This document shows, in pieces, positions 1 through 12,000 of a DNA stretch of 51,721 nt. The stretch spans positions 1 through 51,721 of the forward strand of contig QPMI01000336.1 in NCBI GenBank assembly GCA_004431415.1, read 5' to 3'. Within the stretch, counting starts at the first letter, position 1. Every line of letters begins with the position of its first letter. Under the pieces are notes generated by a model. The model did no database searches. It was not told where the DNA came from and was given only the letters and a program-made list of their open reading frames with translations. Made by a program: the position numbers and the translations under genes. The DNA comes from Cyanophora paradoxa (lineage: Eukaryota; Glaucocystophyceae; Cyanophorales; Cyanophoraceae).

Positions 1-1566
1 CTGTCGGCGGACGAATTCCACGGAACGGACGAGCGCACGTCCACCGACCGCTCCTGCGCAACATGTTCAGCACAGAGAGCACTTGTGAAGACCGCAGCAC
101 TCCGGCGGCAAGACTTACACGGCGGCTGGCCGATCGAACCTTGCGAGACCGCGGAAAAAGCCGCCCGGCGCTCAACGGGGATGCCTTCCACGTCTAGGAA
201 CTCTCTGAGAAGCACAAAGCGCATGAGCGCCCAGCAGCTCGCCGGAGACAGGCCATCAGACCTGGTCTGTCCAACTCCAGCTGTAATTCACGGCTTCCGC
301 GGCCTCCCTGCGCGAGAACAATGCACAACAGCAAGCTAGAGGCCCCTAGAAGCTGCTCAAGCGCGGGTTAGGTGCAGTTGAGCCGCTGTTTGAGGCTACT
401 GGCCGTTGGCGAGGGTCTGCGTATACCCCGGACCAGCTGAGTCTACCCTGGGCCCGGGGCTGCGAGCCGTGCCGTTAGCCTTTGCCGTACAGGCTACGGT
501 ACAGCTAGCCGACGACCGAATGTAGCAGCTGGGCAACAGCGCTTGCGTCAGCAGTCAATCGGGCGCACGCGGCGCGTGGCGGTCGCCCTGCAGCTGCAGG
601 TGCACGCTGAGATAGTCGCTGTTCGTGAGCCGCCGCTTCTGGTGGAAGCGCCTCGGAGTACTAGTCGCAACGTTCGCATTGAGAGCCCACGGTTCGCCGG
701 GCCGGGCGTGCGAGACTGCACTGACCACATACGCAGATTGCACACACTGCAGGAGTTTGCGCCACTGTCGCGCGTCGCTCGCTCGGCCACGCGCCTTCGA
801 ACCGACCCCACCACACAGATTCCACGACGCGCTGCCGTGCGTGCCGGTGCGCTTGCGCCCGTATCGCAGGATCTCGCTCTCTTCTTCATGGAAGTGCTGG
901 TGCGGTGCACAGACATACGACTGCCTCGTCCTGGACTCCGGACGCTCGATTTGATCCGAGTCTGTCACGGACCCCACCTGGAGAAACTCATGCTAGAGGA
1001 CTGCACAAGGCGCGCGCCGCTCTGCCTAGTGGCAGAATCTTGTAAACCGTTTGTAAATTGATTGTTTCGCTGTCTAGGATCGAGCCCAGGTCCTGCGCAT
1101 GCGCCACAGCACGGGCTCTTCACGGGCTCGATGTTAGAGCAAGCTGCCTGGTCGCATTCTCACTGAAATCACTGATTTAAATGAAAGGATAATGGATGTA
1201 CATCATGCTGTTCGATTTTCATCCTGTGCGAACGTGCGGCACGTTCAATCTCGATCATGATCACTGATCATGAGTCACAACATCACGAGTGCTAGTTGTA
1301 CTTTCGGCTTGTGGACTGAAACATGATAGTGCGGCACTATGTCGCCCACCGTGGGCCAGCACATCTCATATAATTATAAGATATTAGTCAATTAACTTAG
1401 TTATTAAAGCGTGAATCTCCTCTGGTGGCTTGCTCCGAGGCTCTAGGATCCGGACACGAACGGGGAAAGAGTGCATCTGATTCTGTTCTGCAGAGCCACA
1501 GTGCGCACTGTCGCGCAGCCATGAAGAAGTACATCAAAGCAACACATGCTGACGCGCTAACAAGCC
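1..1566. other. No recognisable gene
   Basis: Open frames exist on both strands between about 543 and 1061, but no domain, splice pattern or codon preference favours one over another. From about 1150 the sequence becomes AT-richer, with TAATTATAAG-like words near 1370-1400, directly before a GC-rich minisatellite begins. I see no promoter or RNA gene here. Confidence 0.5.
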
Positions 1567-2300
1567 TTGAAGCCGCAGAGCCCCCGCTCCGTGCCGCTAG
1601 CCCTGCCCCCGCCCGCCGCGCCCCCGCCCCGTGCGGCGAGCCCCGCCGCCGCCTGCCGCGCCCCCGCCCGTGCGGGCGGCTGCGGCGAGCCCCGCCGCCG
1701 CCTGCCGCGCCCCGCCCCGTGCGCCCCGTGCGGCGAGGCGCGCCGCTACCCGCCGCGCCTCCGCCCGCTCGGCAAGCCGCGCCGCCGCCCGCCGAGCCCC
1801 GCCCGTGCGGCGAGCCGCGCCGCCGCCCGCCGAGCCTCCGCTCCGTGCGGCGAGCTCCGCCGCGCCCGCCGCGCCCGCCCCGTGCGGGGAGCCCCGCCGC
1901 CACCCGCCGAGCCTCCGCCCCGTGCGGCGAGCTCCGCCGCCGCCGCCGCGCCCCGCCCCGTGCCGGGAGCCCGCCGCCACCCGCCGAGCCTCCGCCCCGT
2001 GCGGCGAGCCACGCCGCGGCCCGCTTCGCCACGTGCGGCGAGGCGCGCCGCACCCGCGCGCCTTCGCCCCGCTCAGCGAGCCACGCCGCGCCCGCCGAGC
2101 CCCCGCCCCGTGCGGCGAGCCGCGCTGCCGCCCGCCGCGCCCCGCCCCGTGCGGGAGCCCGCCGCGCCCGCCGAGCCCCGCCCGTGCGGCGAGCCGCGCC
2201 GCCGCCCGCCGCGCCTCCACCCAAGCGGAGAGCCCCGCCGCCGCCGCGTCTGCGCCCGCCCGGTGAGGCGCGCCGCCGCCACCGCGCCTCCGCCCGCCCG
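1567..2300. repeat. GC-rich minisatellite
   Basis: The block is built from recurring words such as GTGCGGCGAGCC and GCCGCCCGCCGAGCC, at an irregular spacing of roughly 35-40 bases and with many variants. Long Arg/Ala/Pro-rich frames are open in several phases on both strands, as expected from stop-poor GC repeats, so none is called as a gene. It runs straight into the 138-147 bp repeat block that follows. Confidence 0.7.
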
Positions 2301-2339
2301 GCGAGGCGCGCCGCCGCCCTGGCGCGGACCGCGGGTGGG

Positions 2340-3240
2340 GCTGCACGGGCGGGCTTGGCGTGAGCTGGCGGCGTCAGCGGCGTCGCGGCGTCGTGCCCTC
2401 GCGCCTGAGGCCCTCGGGGCGGCCCGGCGCGGGCTCCTGCGGCGGGGACGCGGCGGGCGGGCGCGGAGCGCGGGCGGGGCTGCACGGGCACGGGCAGGCT
2501 TGGCGTGAGCTGGCGGCGTCGGCGGCGTCGCGACGTCGTCCTTCGCGCCCGAGGCCCTCGGGGGCGGCCCGGCGCGGGCTCCTGCGGCGGGGCGCTCGGC
2601 GGGCGGGCGCGGAGCGCGGGCGGGGCTGCACGGGCGGGCTTGGCGTGAGCTGGCGGCGTCAGCGGCGTCGCGGCGTCGTGCCCTCGCGCCTGAGGCCCTC
2701 GGGGCGGCCCGGCGCGGGCTCCTGCGGCGGGGCGCTCGGCGGGCGGGCGCGGAGCGCGGGCGGGGCTGCACGGGCGGGCTTGGCGTGAGCTGGCGGCGTC
2801 AGCGGCGTCGCGGCGTCGTGCCCTCGCGCCTGAGGCCCTCGGGGGCGGCCCGGCGCGGGCTCCTGCGGCGGGGACGCGGCGGGCGGGCGCGGAGCGCGGG
2901 TGGGGCTGCACGGGCGGGCTTGGCGTGAGCTGGCGGCGTCAGCGGCGTCGCGGCGTCGTGCCTCGCGCCTGAGGCCCTCGGGGGCGGCCGGCGCGGGCTC
3001 CTGCGGCGGGGGACGCGGCGGGCGGGCGCGGAGCGCGGGCGGACTGCACGGGCACGTGCAGGCTTGGCGTGAGCTGGCGGCGTCGGCGGCGTCGCGACGT
3101 CGTCCCTTCGCGCCCGAGGCCCTCGGGGGCGGCCCGGCGCGGGCTCCTGCGGCGGGGCGCTCGGCGGGCGGGCGCGGAGCGCGGGCGGGGCTGCACGGGA
3201 ACGGGCGGGCTTGGCGTGAGCTGGCGGCGTCGGCGGGCGG
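2340..3240. repeat. Tandem repeat, 138-147 bp unit, about 6.5 copies
   Basis: Units start at about 2340, 2480, 2625, 2765, 2905, 3043 and 3190, each with GCTGCACGGG followed by GGCTTGGCGTGAGCTGGCGG. Each unit continues through a GCGTCGCGGCGTCGT core and a CTCCTGCGGCGGGG segment. The last copy is truncated and merges into a GGCGGGCGGGCGC stretch. Copies differ mostly by 1-7 base indels, so no reading frame is conserved from unit to unit. That argues against a coding role. Confidence 0.85.
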
Positions 3241-3333
3241 CGGGCGGGCGCAGAACGCGGGCGCCCGCCCGCCCAGCGATCCCTACCAAGTGAGGGAGCA
3301 GCCGGCGAACTAGAGCGAACCAGGCTAACGCAC

Positions 3334-3417
3334 CTCGCATCGATTGCAGAATCGTATCCAGGTCCGGAATAGCCTGGAATACAGCCGTAGTCCTCGTCCT
3401 CGTTGCTGCACAGGAAC
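3334..3417 (-). other. Orphan exon candidate
   Basis: On the minus strand an 84-base open stretch lies between a good acceptor (GGTGCGCAG) and a good donor (GTGCGTTA). It would encode 28 residues containing CSNEDEDYGC followed by a Gly/Tyr/Pro-rich tail. It could be a further 3' exon of the large upstream gene or belong to another transcript. It does not look like an FN3 strand and no partner exon was found. The stretch 3418-4287 holds no other convincing exon. Confidence 0.25.
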
Positions 3418-4287
3418 CTGCGCACCGTGAGCAATCGAACAGCAAGGTACGAGGGAGCTCACTTTCACTTCTTTAGCCGGCGCTTCAGTGTACCGGCGGA
3501 AGCAAGCGGCACGACAGTACTAGTGTACCCCAGCGGGCCGCAGGAGCGCAGAAATCGCGGGCTCTAGCGGCGCGAACGCGATCTATGCAGAGTACCTGAC
3601 GCTCGCGCTGCTTAGAGGCGCTGGCGCGGCCCGCCGGGACGCTGCCTGTGAGGCGCGCGGTCGGCACCCCTATCGGGAAGCCTGCCGCGCCCCACGCACG
3701 CAGCAAGGACGATAGAACAACCATAGCTAGCGTTCGGGAGCAATCGGGAAGCCGCCAGCGCTGGTCGACTCGTCGGCTGCATCCGAGCTCCGGGGCTGCG
3801 CCTGCGCTGCTAAACGTAGCTATGACCCTTAAGGATCTGCGCTAGCGCACTGGGCGGGCTCCCGGGGCGCCCCGCGCCCCGGCGCCCGGCGCCGCCAGCA
3901 GCAGCACGTTCTCTGTGGACAGCTCTCGACAGCGCCGCGGTCGATCGGGACAGCTTTGTGATCGCTATGTGAACAATCGCCACTATCGGGACACCAAAGA
4001 TGTCAAAACATCGGGAAATTGCGAACGAAGTGGGAACTTTGGTGTTCTCATCGATGATGGTTACAATTTTTGCCAGCAAGTCTTGGAGTTCTAAGCGTTC
4101 GGGAATGGGGGTGGAACCAGTAGTGATCGCAGACGCGGGCGCACGCGGGGTGCCGAATGAGCGGACAAGCGCCACGTCGTGCGCAGCACACGAACTATAG
4201 CTAGTCTGCTGTCCGGGTGCCGATCGCAACAAGAGCGCCGAGCGCCCCGCCCGGCCGGCGTGCTCGGCTGGCACACGCGGTTCTGCA

Positions 4288-4320
4288 ATATAAGCTCGAT
4301 ATAAGCTCGATATAAGCGCA
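4288..4320. repeat. 11-bp tandem repeat x3
   Basis: ATATAAGCTCG occurs three times head to tail, the last copy ending in GCA. It lies beyond the 3' end of the large minus-strand gene. No function is evident. Confidence 0.85.
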
Positions 4321-4424
4321 GCAAGAGAGTACGGTCTAGATCTGGCCGGCGGGGCGTGCTCGGCTGCGATCAGCTGCAGCGGCGCAGGCAGCAACGCGAG
4401 CAGTTTCTAGCCTAGTAGGAAGCG

Positions 4425-4572
4425 GAAATCTAGAGGAGACGTTGACAGGTAGAGAGAAGTGGTTCCATGCAGAACCGCGCAACGAAGAGCAAGGCGTACG
4501 CGACGCACTGCGAGGAAGCCGAAATCTAGAGGAGACAGCTAGGGAGAACTGGTTCCATGCAGAACCGCGCAA
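4425..4572. repeat. Imperfect direct repeat of about 55 bp
   Basis: Two copies (4425-4482 and 4521-4572) share GAAATCTAGAGGAGAC at the start and GGTTCCATGCAGAACCGCGC at the end, with a few differences between. They sit just downstream of the last open frame of the large minus-strand gene. Confidence 0.8.
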
Positions 4573-4590
4573 GGAATTCGAAGACCGGAG

Positions 4591-6065
4591 TTAGAGAGAA
4601 GTTAGTTTTCCCCTCGAAAACCACTTTTTCCCCTCGAAAACCACTTTTTCCCCTCGAATTCGACGCTCGAAAGTCGAGGGCTGACGAGAGACGACCGGGC
4701 TCGGCGGAAGGTCCGCGATTTCGTACTCAGTGACCGTCGGCGCGACCGACGCGACTGTCGCGCCGTTGACAATGACGTTGTAGCCCTGGAGGCGGCCGGC
4801 ACTGAAGGCCTTGCCCGTGGGCCGGTTCCACTTCAGGGTGGCGCTGCTCGCGGAGCTGGGCGCGGCGGAGAGCTGCAGGGCGGAGCTCGGGTCCGACGGG
4901 GCGCTCGCTGCCAGCTGGAACGAAGCTGTCTCGGCGGCGCCAGACGGGCCCATGGGTACGACCTTCAATAAAAAGAAATCAGCCTGGCAGCAGACGGGAT
5001 CTGGAAGATACGGAAAAAATATTTCAAAGACCTGGTACTTCGTAGTGGAGCCCGGAATAGCGGCCGGGACGAGGACGGTAGTCTGGGTCCCTGGAACCAC
5101 GGTGATGACCTGCGCGAAATAATATACCATGATAAGCCCATTTGATGAAAAGTCCATCATTCGACAATTCAAGATACGTAAGCGCAAATGTTGGATGTAC
5201 CTTGCCGTTCGCCATCACAGCATACGTGTTAGCGGGGCCGCGCGCGGGGTGGCTCCATGATAGCGCGCTGCTGCCGCCGCGTCCGCCAGCGCTAGTAGAA
5301 GTGAGGCGTAGATTCGAGGGAGCCTTTTCGTCAGGGGCCGCCCCGGAAGCACCCACAGCGGCCAGGCTCGCAGCCGACGGCACTGCGTACGGGTCTGTGC
5401 TGCTGGCGAACGCGCCTGCTGCAGGCGAGGTCGAGGTCGCCCGACCGGAGGGGCCGCTGCGCGGACCCGCTGCCGTGGCGTACAGGCCGTCCGAGCCCGA
5501 CGCTGCGCCTCCATACCCGGCGCCGCTCAGGGCAGCCGCTCCCACGCCAGCGTACGGGCCCGTCCCGAAGCCGGATCCGGAGCCGCTGCTGACTGGGTTC
5601 GAGGCCGGGCCGAGCGCGCCGTTGGCCGCGACCGGCGCAACCTGGTAGACGCTGCCGGGCTCGCCGCTCCTCGGCGAGACGTCGAAGGAGGTCTGGCTGG
5701 CCGGGACGGTGCCGAGGACCTTGCCGTCGCCGATCACCGCGTAGCTTGCGGGGCTGCCCGCGCGAGGGCGGCTCCACGAGAGGCGGCCCGACGAGCCGAA
5801 GAGGCCCGGCGAGGTCGTGAGCTGCAGGTTCGACGGCGCCATGTCCGCGGGGCTCGCGGGCCCGCGCCGGAGCCGGCCGGGTAGGAGGCCAGCGGCACGC
5901 TGTTGCTCGGGGCCCGCGGGGCTGCCCGACGACGAGAGCGGCACCACCGAGAAGTACGAGTTGGCCGCCGCGCTCGGGCTGAGGCCCTTGGGCGCAAACG
6001 TAGTGACGCCCGACGGCGAGGCCTTGACGGTCGCAACCTGGCGGCCGTCCTGCAGGACGCCGAAG
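4591..6065 (-). CDS. C-terminal FN3-like domains
   Basis: Exons 5,201-6,065, 5,032-5,109 and 4,591-4,962 are joined by introns 5,110-5,200 (91 bases) and 4,963-5,031 (69 bases), all phase 0. After the last core-type domain and a linker with SSTDPYAVPSAASLAAVGAS come one complete domain (LSWSHP, YAVMANGK, VITVVPGTQTTVLVP, VVPMGPSG) and a second (LKWNRP, YNVIVNGATVASV, EYEIADLPP). The second stops before its last strands. The frame then runs through a 20-bp non-triplet repeat to a stop at 4591. Either the protein truly ends in this degenerate tail or another splice leads further downstream. Two G/C-run contractions near 5,858 and 5,908-5,914 affect the first exon. Confidence 0.65.
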
Positions 6066-9000
6066 CTGCCGCGCGAAATCGCGTCAGCGCCCGGACCACC
6101 GCGAAACGCGCGCGAATCGCGCGTCCCGCACCTCGCGACGTTGCCCAGGCCGCTCGGCGAGGTCCACGCGAGCAGCGCGCTCGGGCTGGAGCCCGAGCCC
6201 GCCGGCGTCGAGGTCAGCGCGATGCCGGAGCTCGGGTCGCTCGGGAGCGAGGCCGCGAGCGGCGACGAGACCGGGCCCGCGACGCCGTTGCTGTCGAACG
6301 GCACCACCTGCAGGGTCGAGGCGCCGCCGTTGGTCGGCAGGCCTGAGAGCGGGGCCGAGGTCTGGTTGCCCGCGACCGACGCCACGGGCTTGCCGTCCTG
6401 GAGGACAGTGTACGACGCGGGCGAGCCCGAGGCGGACGCTTCCACGAGAGGGTGGCGGAGCCGGAGCCGGAGCCGCTGCCGGTGAAGCTGCTGAGGCGAG
6501 GCTCGACGGGGCGAGCGGGCTGGGGGCGGGGGCGTCCACGCCGGAGCCGGCGATGCCCGCGCCGGGGCCGGAAGCGGGGCCGTACGGGCCGGCACCAGCG
6601 CCAACAAAGCCAGGCGCGCTAGCGCCGCTGTAGGCGGGCGCAGGGCCGAGCCGCTGGAGGCGGGGTTCGAGGCCGGGCCGAGCGCGCCGTTGGCCGCGAC
6701 CGGCGCAACCTGGTAGACGCTGCCGGGCTCGCCGCTCCTCGGCGAGACGTCGAAGGAGGTCTGGCTGGCCGGGACGGTGCCGAGGACCTTGCCGTCGCCG
6801 ATCACCGCGTAGCTTGCGGGGCTGCCCGCGCGAGGGCGGCTCCACGAGAGGCGGCCCGACGAGCCGAAGAGGCCCGGCGAGGTCGTGAGCTGCAGGTTCG
6901 ACGGCGCCATGTCCGCGGGGCTCGCGGGGCCCGCGCCGGAGCCGGCCGGGTAGGAGGCCAGCGGCACGCTGTTGCTCGGGGGCCCCGCGGGGCTGCCCGA
7001 CGACGAGAGCGGCACCACCGAGAAGTACGAGTTGGCCGCCGCGCTCGGGCTGAGGCCCTTGGGCGCAAACGTAGTGACGCCCGACGGCGAGGCCTTGACG
7101 GTCGCAACCTGGCGGCCGTCCTGCAGGACGCCGAAGCTGCCGCGCGAAATCGCGTCAGCGCCCCGGACCACCGCGAAACGCGCGCGAATCGCGCGTCCCG
7201 CACCTCGCGACGTTGCCCAGGCCGCTCGGCGAGGTCCACGCGAGCAGCGCGCTCGGGCTGGAGCCCGAGCCCGCCGGCGTCGAGGTCAGCGCGATGCCGG
7301 AGCTCGGGTCGCTCGGGAGCGAGGCCGCGAGCGGCGACGAGACCGGGCCCGCGACGCCGTTGCTGTCGAACGGCACCACCTGCAGGGTCGAGGCGCCGCC
7401 GTTGGTCGGCAGGCCTGAGAGCGGGGCCGAGGTCTGGTTGCCCGCGACCGACGCCACGGGCTTGCCGTCCTGGAGGACAGTGTACGACGCGGGCGAGCCC
7501 GAGGCCGGACGCTTCCACGAGAGGGTGGCGGAGCCGGAGCCGGAGCCGCTGCCGGTGAAGCTGCTGAGGGCGAGGCTCGACGGGGCGAGCGGGCTGGGGC
7601 GGGGGCGTCCACGCCGGAGCCGGCGATGCCCGCGCCGGGGCCGGAAGCGGGGCCGTACGGGCCGGCACCAGCGCCAACAAAGCCAGGCGCGCTAGCGCCG
7701 CTGTAGGCGGGCGCAGGGCCCGAGCCGCTGGAGGCGGGGTTCGAGGCCGGGCCGAGCGCGCCGTTGGCCGCGACCGGCGCAACCTGGTAGACGCTGCCGG
7801 GCTCGCCGCTCCTCGGCGAGACGTCGAAGGAGGTCTGGCTGGCCGGGACGGTGCCGAGGACCTTGCCGTCGCCGATCACCGCGTAGCTTGCGGGGCTGCC
7901 CGCGCGAGGGCGGCTCCACGAGAGGCGGCCCGACGAGCCGAAGAGGCCCGGCGAGGTCGTGAGCTGCAGGTTCGACGGCGCCATGTCCGCGGGGCTCGCG
8001 GGGCCCGCGCCGGAGCCGGCCGGGTAGGAGGCCAGCGGCACGCTGTTGCTCGGGGGCCCCGCGGGGCTGCCCGACGACGAGAGCGGCACCACCGAGAAGT
8101 ACGAGTTGGCCGCCGCGCTCGGGCTGAGGCCCTTGGGCGCAAACGTAGTGACGCCCGACGGCGAGGCCTTGACGGTCGCAACCTGGCGGCCGTCCTGCAG
8201 GACGCCGAAGCTGCCGCGCGAAATCGCGTCAGCGCCCCGGACCACCGCGAAACGCGCGCGAATCGCGCGTCCCGCACCTCGCGACGTTGCCAGGCCGCTC
8301 GGCGAGGTCCACGCGAGCAGCGCGCTCGGGCTGGAGCCCGAGCCCGCCGGCGTCGAGGTCAGCGCGATGCCGGAGCTCGGGTCGCTCGGGAGCGAGGCCG
8401 CGAGCGGCGACGAGACCGGGCCCGCGACGCCGTTGCTGTCGAACGGCACCACCTGCAGGGTCGAGGCGCCGCCGTTGGCCGGCAGGCCTGAGAGCGGGGC
8501 CGAGGTCTGGTTGCCCGCGACCGACGCCACGGGCTTGCCGTCCTGGAGGACAGTGTACGACGCGGGCGAGCCCGAGGCCGGACGCTGCCACGAGAGGGTG
8601 GCGGAGCCGGAGCCGGAGCCGCTGCCGGTGAAGCTGCTGAGGGCGAGGCTCGACGGGGCGAGCGGGCTGGGGGCGGGGGCGTCCACGCCGGAGCCGGCGA
8701 TGCCCGCGCCGGGGCTGGATGGACCGGAGGGCACAAAGCTGCCAGAGGAAAGGCCGGCAGGGGCGGGGGAACGCGAGGTCGCCCGACCGGAGGGGCCGCT
8801 GCGCGGACCCGCTGCCGTGGCGTACAGGCCGTCCGAGCCCGACGCTGCGCCGCCATACCCGGCGCCGCTCAGGGCAGCCGCTCCCACGCCAGCGTACGGG
8901 CCCGTCCCGAAGCTGGATCCGGAGCCGCTGCCGACTGGGTTCGAGGCCGGGCCGAGCGCGCCGTTGGCCGCGACCGGCGCAACCTGGTAGACGCTGCCGG

Positions 9001-12000
9001 GCTCGCCGCTCCTCGGCGAGACGTCGAAGGAGGTCTGGCTGGCCGGGACGGTGCCGAGGACCTTGCCGTCGCCGATCACCGCGTAGCTTGCGGGGCTGCC
9101 CGCGCGAGGGCGGCTCCACGAGAGGCGGCCCGACGAGCCGAAGAGGCCCGGCAAGGTCGTGAGCTGCAGGTTCGACGGCGCCATGTCCGCGGGGCTCGCG
9201 GGGCCCGCGCCGGAGCCGGCCGGGTAGGAGGCCAGCGGCACGCTGTTGCTCGGGGGCCCCGCGGGGCTGCCCGACGACGAGAGCGGCACCACCGAGAAGT
9301 ACGAGTTGGCCGCCGCGCTCGGGCTGAGGCCCTTGGGCGCAAACGTAGTGACGCCCGACGGCGAGGCCTTGACGGTCGCAACCTGGCGGCCGTCCTGCAG
9401 GACGCCGAAGCTGCCGCGCGAAATCGCGTCAGCGCCCCGGACCACCGCGAAACGCGCGCGAATCGCACGTCCCGCACCTCGCGACGTTGCCCAGGCCGCT
9501 CGGCGAGGTCCACGCGAGCAGCGCGCTCGGGCTGGAGCCCGAGCCCGCCGGCGTCGAGGTCAGCGCGATGCCGGAGCTCGGGTCGCTCGGGAGCGAGGCC
9601 GCGAGCGGCGACGAGACCGGGCCCGCGACGCCGTTGCTGTCGAACGGCACCACCTGCAGGGTCGAGGCGCCGCCGTTGGTCGGCAGGCCTGAGAGCGGGG
9701 CCGAGGTCTGGTTGCCCGCGACCGACGCCACGGGCTTGCCGTCCTGGAGGACAGTGTACGACGCGGGCGAGCCCGAGGCCGGACGCTTCCACGAGAGGGT
9801 GGCGGAGCCGGAGCCGGAGCCGCTGCCGGTGAAGCTGCTGAGGGCGAGGCTCGACGGGGCGAGCGGGCTGGGGGCGGGGGCGTCCACGCCGGAGCCGGCG
9901 ATGCCCGCGCCGGGGCCGGAAGTGGGGCCGTACGGGCCGGCACCAGCGCCAACAAAGCCAGGCGCGCTAGCGCCGCTGTAGGCGGGCGCAGGGCCCGAGC
10001 CGCTGGAGGCGGGGTTCGAGGCCGGGCCGAGCGCGCCGTTGGCCGCGACCGGCGCAACCTGGTAGACGCTGCCGGGCTCGCCGCTCCTCGGCGAGACGTC
10101 GAAGGAGGTCTGGCTGGCCGGGACGGTGCCGAGGACCTTGCCGTCGCCGATCACCGCGTAGCTTGCGGGGCTGCCCGCGCGAGGGCGGCTCCACGAGAGG
10201 CGGCCCGACGAGCCGAAGAGGCCCGGCGAGGTCGTGAGCTGCAGGTTCGACGGCGCCATGTCCGCGGGGCTCGCGGGGCCCGCGCCGGAGCCGGCCGGGT
10301 AGGAGGCCAGCGGCACGCTGTTGCTGGGGGGCCCCGCGGGCTGCCCGACGACGAGAGCGGCACCACCGAGAAGTACGAGTTGGCCGCCGCGCTCGGGCTG
10401 AGGCCCTTGGGCGCAAACGTAGTGACGCCCGACGGCGAAGCCTTGACGGTCGCAACCTGGCGGCCGTCCTGCAGGACGCCGAAGCTGCCGCGCGAAATCG
10501 CGTCAGCGCCCCGGACCACCGCGAAACGCGCGCGAATCGCGCGTCCCGCACCTCGCGACGTTGCCCAGGCCGCTCGGCGAGCTCCACGCGAGCAGCGCGC
10601 TCGGGCTGGAGCCCGAGCCCGCCGGCGTCGAGGTCAGCGCGATGCCGGAGCTCGGGTCGCTCGGGAGCGAGGCCGCGAGCGGCGACGAGACCGGGCCCGC
10701 GACGCCGTTGCTGTCGAACGGCACCACCTGCAGGGTCGAGGCGCCGCCGTTGGTCGGCAGGCCTGAGAGCGGGGCCGAGGTCTGGTTGCCCGCGACCGAC
10801 GCCACGGGCTTGCCGTCCTGGAGGACAGTGTACGACGCGGGCGAGCCCGAGGCCGGACGCTTCCACGAGAGGGTGGCGGAGCCGGAGCCGGAGCCGCTGC
10901 CGGTGAAGCTGCTGAGGGCGAGGCTCGACGGGGCGAGCGGGCTGGGGGCGGGGGCGTCCACGCCGGAGCCGGCGATGCCCGCGCCGGGGCTGGATGGACC
11001 GGAGGGCACAAAGCTGCCAGAGGAAAGGCCGGCAGGGGCGGGGGAAGGCGAGGTCGCCCGACCGGAGGGGCCGCTGCGCGGACCCGCTGCCGTGGCGTAC
11101 AGGCCGTCCGAGCCCGACGCTGCGCCGCCATACCCGGCGCCGCTCAGGGCAGCCGCTCCCACGCCAGCGTACGGGCCCGTCCCGAAGCTGGATCCGGAGC
11201 CGCTGCCGACTGGGTTCGAGGCCGGGCCGAGCGCGCCGTTGGCCGCGACCGGCGCAACCTGGTAGACGCTGCCGGGCTCGCCGCTCCTCGGCGAGACGTC
11301 GAAGGAGGTCTGGCTGGCCGGGACGGTGCCGAGGACCTTGCCGTCGCCGATCACCGCGTAGCTTGCGGGGCTGCCCGCGCGAGGGCGGCTCCACGAGAGG
11401 CGGCCCGACGAGCCGAAGAGGCCCGGCGAGGTCGTGAGCTGCAGGTTTGACGGCGCCATGTCCGCGGGGCTCGCGGGGCCCGCGCCGGAGCCGGCCGGGT
11501 AGGAGGCCAGCGGCACGCTGTTGCTCGGGGGCCCCGCGGGGCTGCCCGACGACGAGAGCGGCACCACCGAGAAGTACGAGTTGGCCGCCGCGCTCGGGCT
11601 GAGGCCCTTGGGCGCAAACGTAGTGACGCCCGACGGCGAGGCCTTGACGGTCGCAACCTGGCGGCCGTCCTGCAGGACGCCGAAGCTGCCGCGCGAAATC
11701 GCGTCAGCGCCCCGGACCACCGCGAAACGCGCGCGAATCGCGCGTCCCGCACCTCGCGACGTTGCCCAGGCCGCTCGGCGAGGTCCACGCGAGCAGCGCG
11801 CTCGGGCTGGAGCCCGAGCCCGCCGGCGTCGAGGTCAGCGCGATGCTGGAGCTCGGGTCGCTCGGGAGCGAGGCCGCGAGCGGCGACGAGGCCGGGCCCG
11901 CGACGCCGTTGCTGTCGAACGGCACCACCTGCAGGGTCGAGGCGCCGCCGTTGGTCGGCAGGCCTGAGAGCGGGGCCGAGGTCTGGTTGCCCGCGACCGA

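Noticed and set aside
1397-3445. Long Arg/Ala/Pro-rich open frames on both strands
   Set aside because: They follow from stop-poor GC minisatellites, and several phases are open at once. Repeat indels do not preserve any one frame.
3810-4394. 194-codon open frame on the minus strand with a protein-like middle (LELQDLLAKIVTIIDENTKV)
   Set aside because: The plus strand is equally open over the same stretch, the ends are low-complexity, and no domain or splice partner supports it. An old retroelement fragment remains possible.
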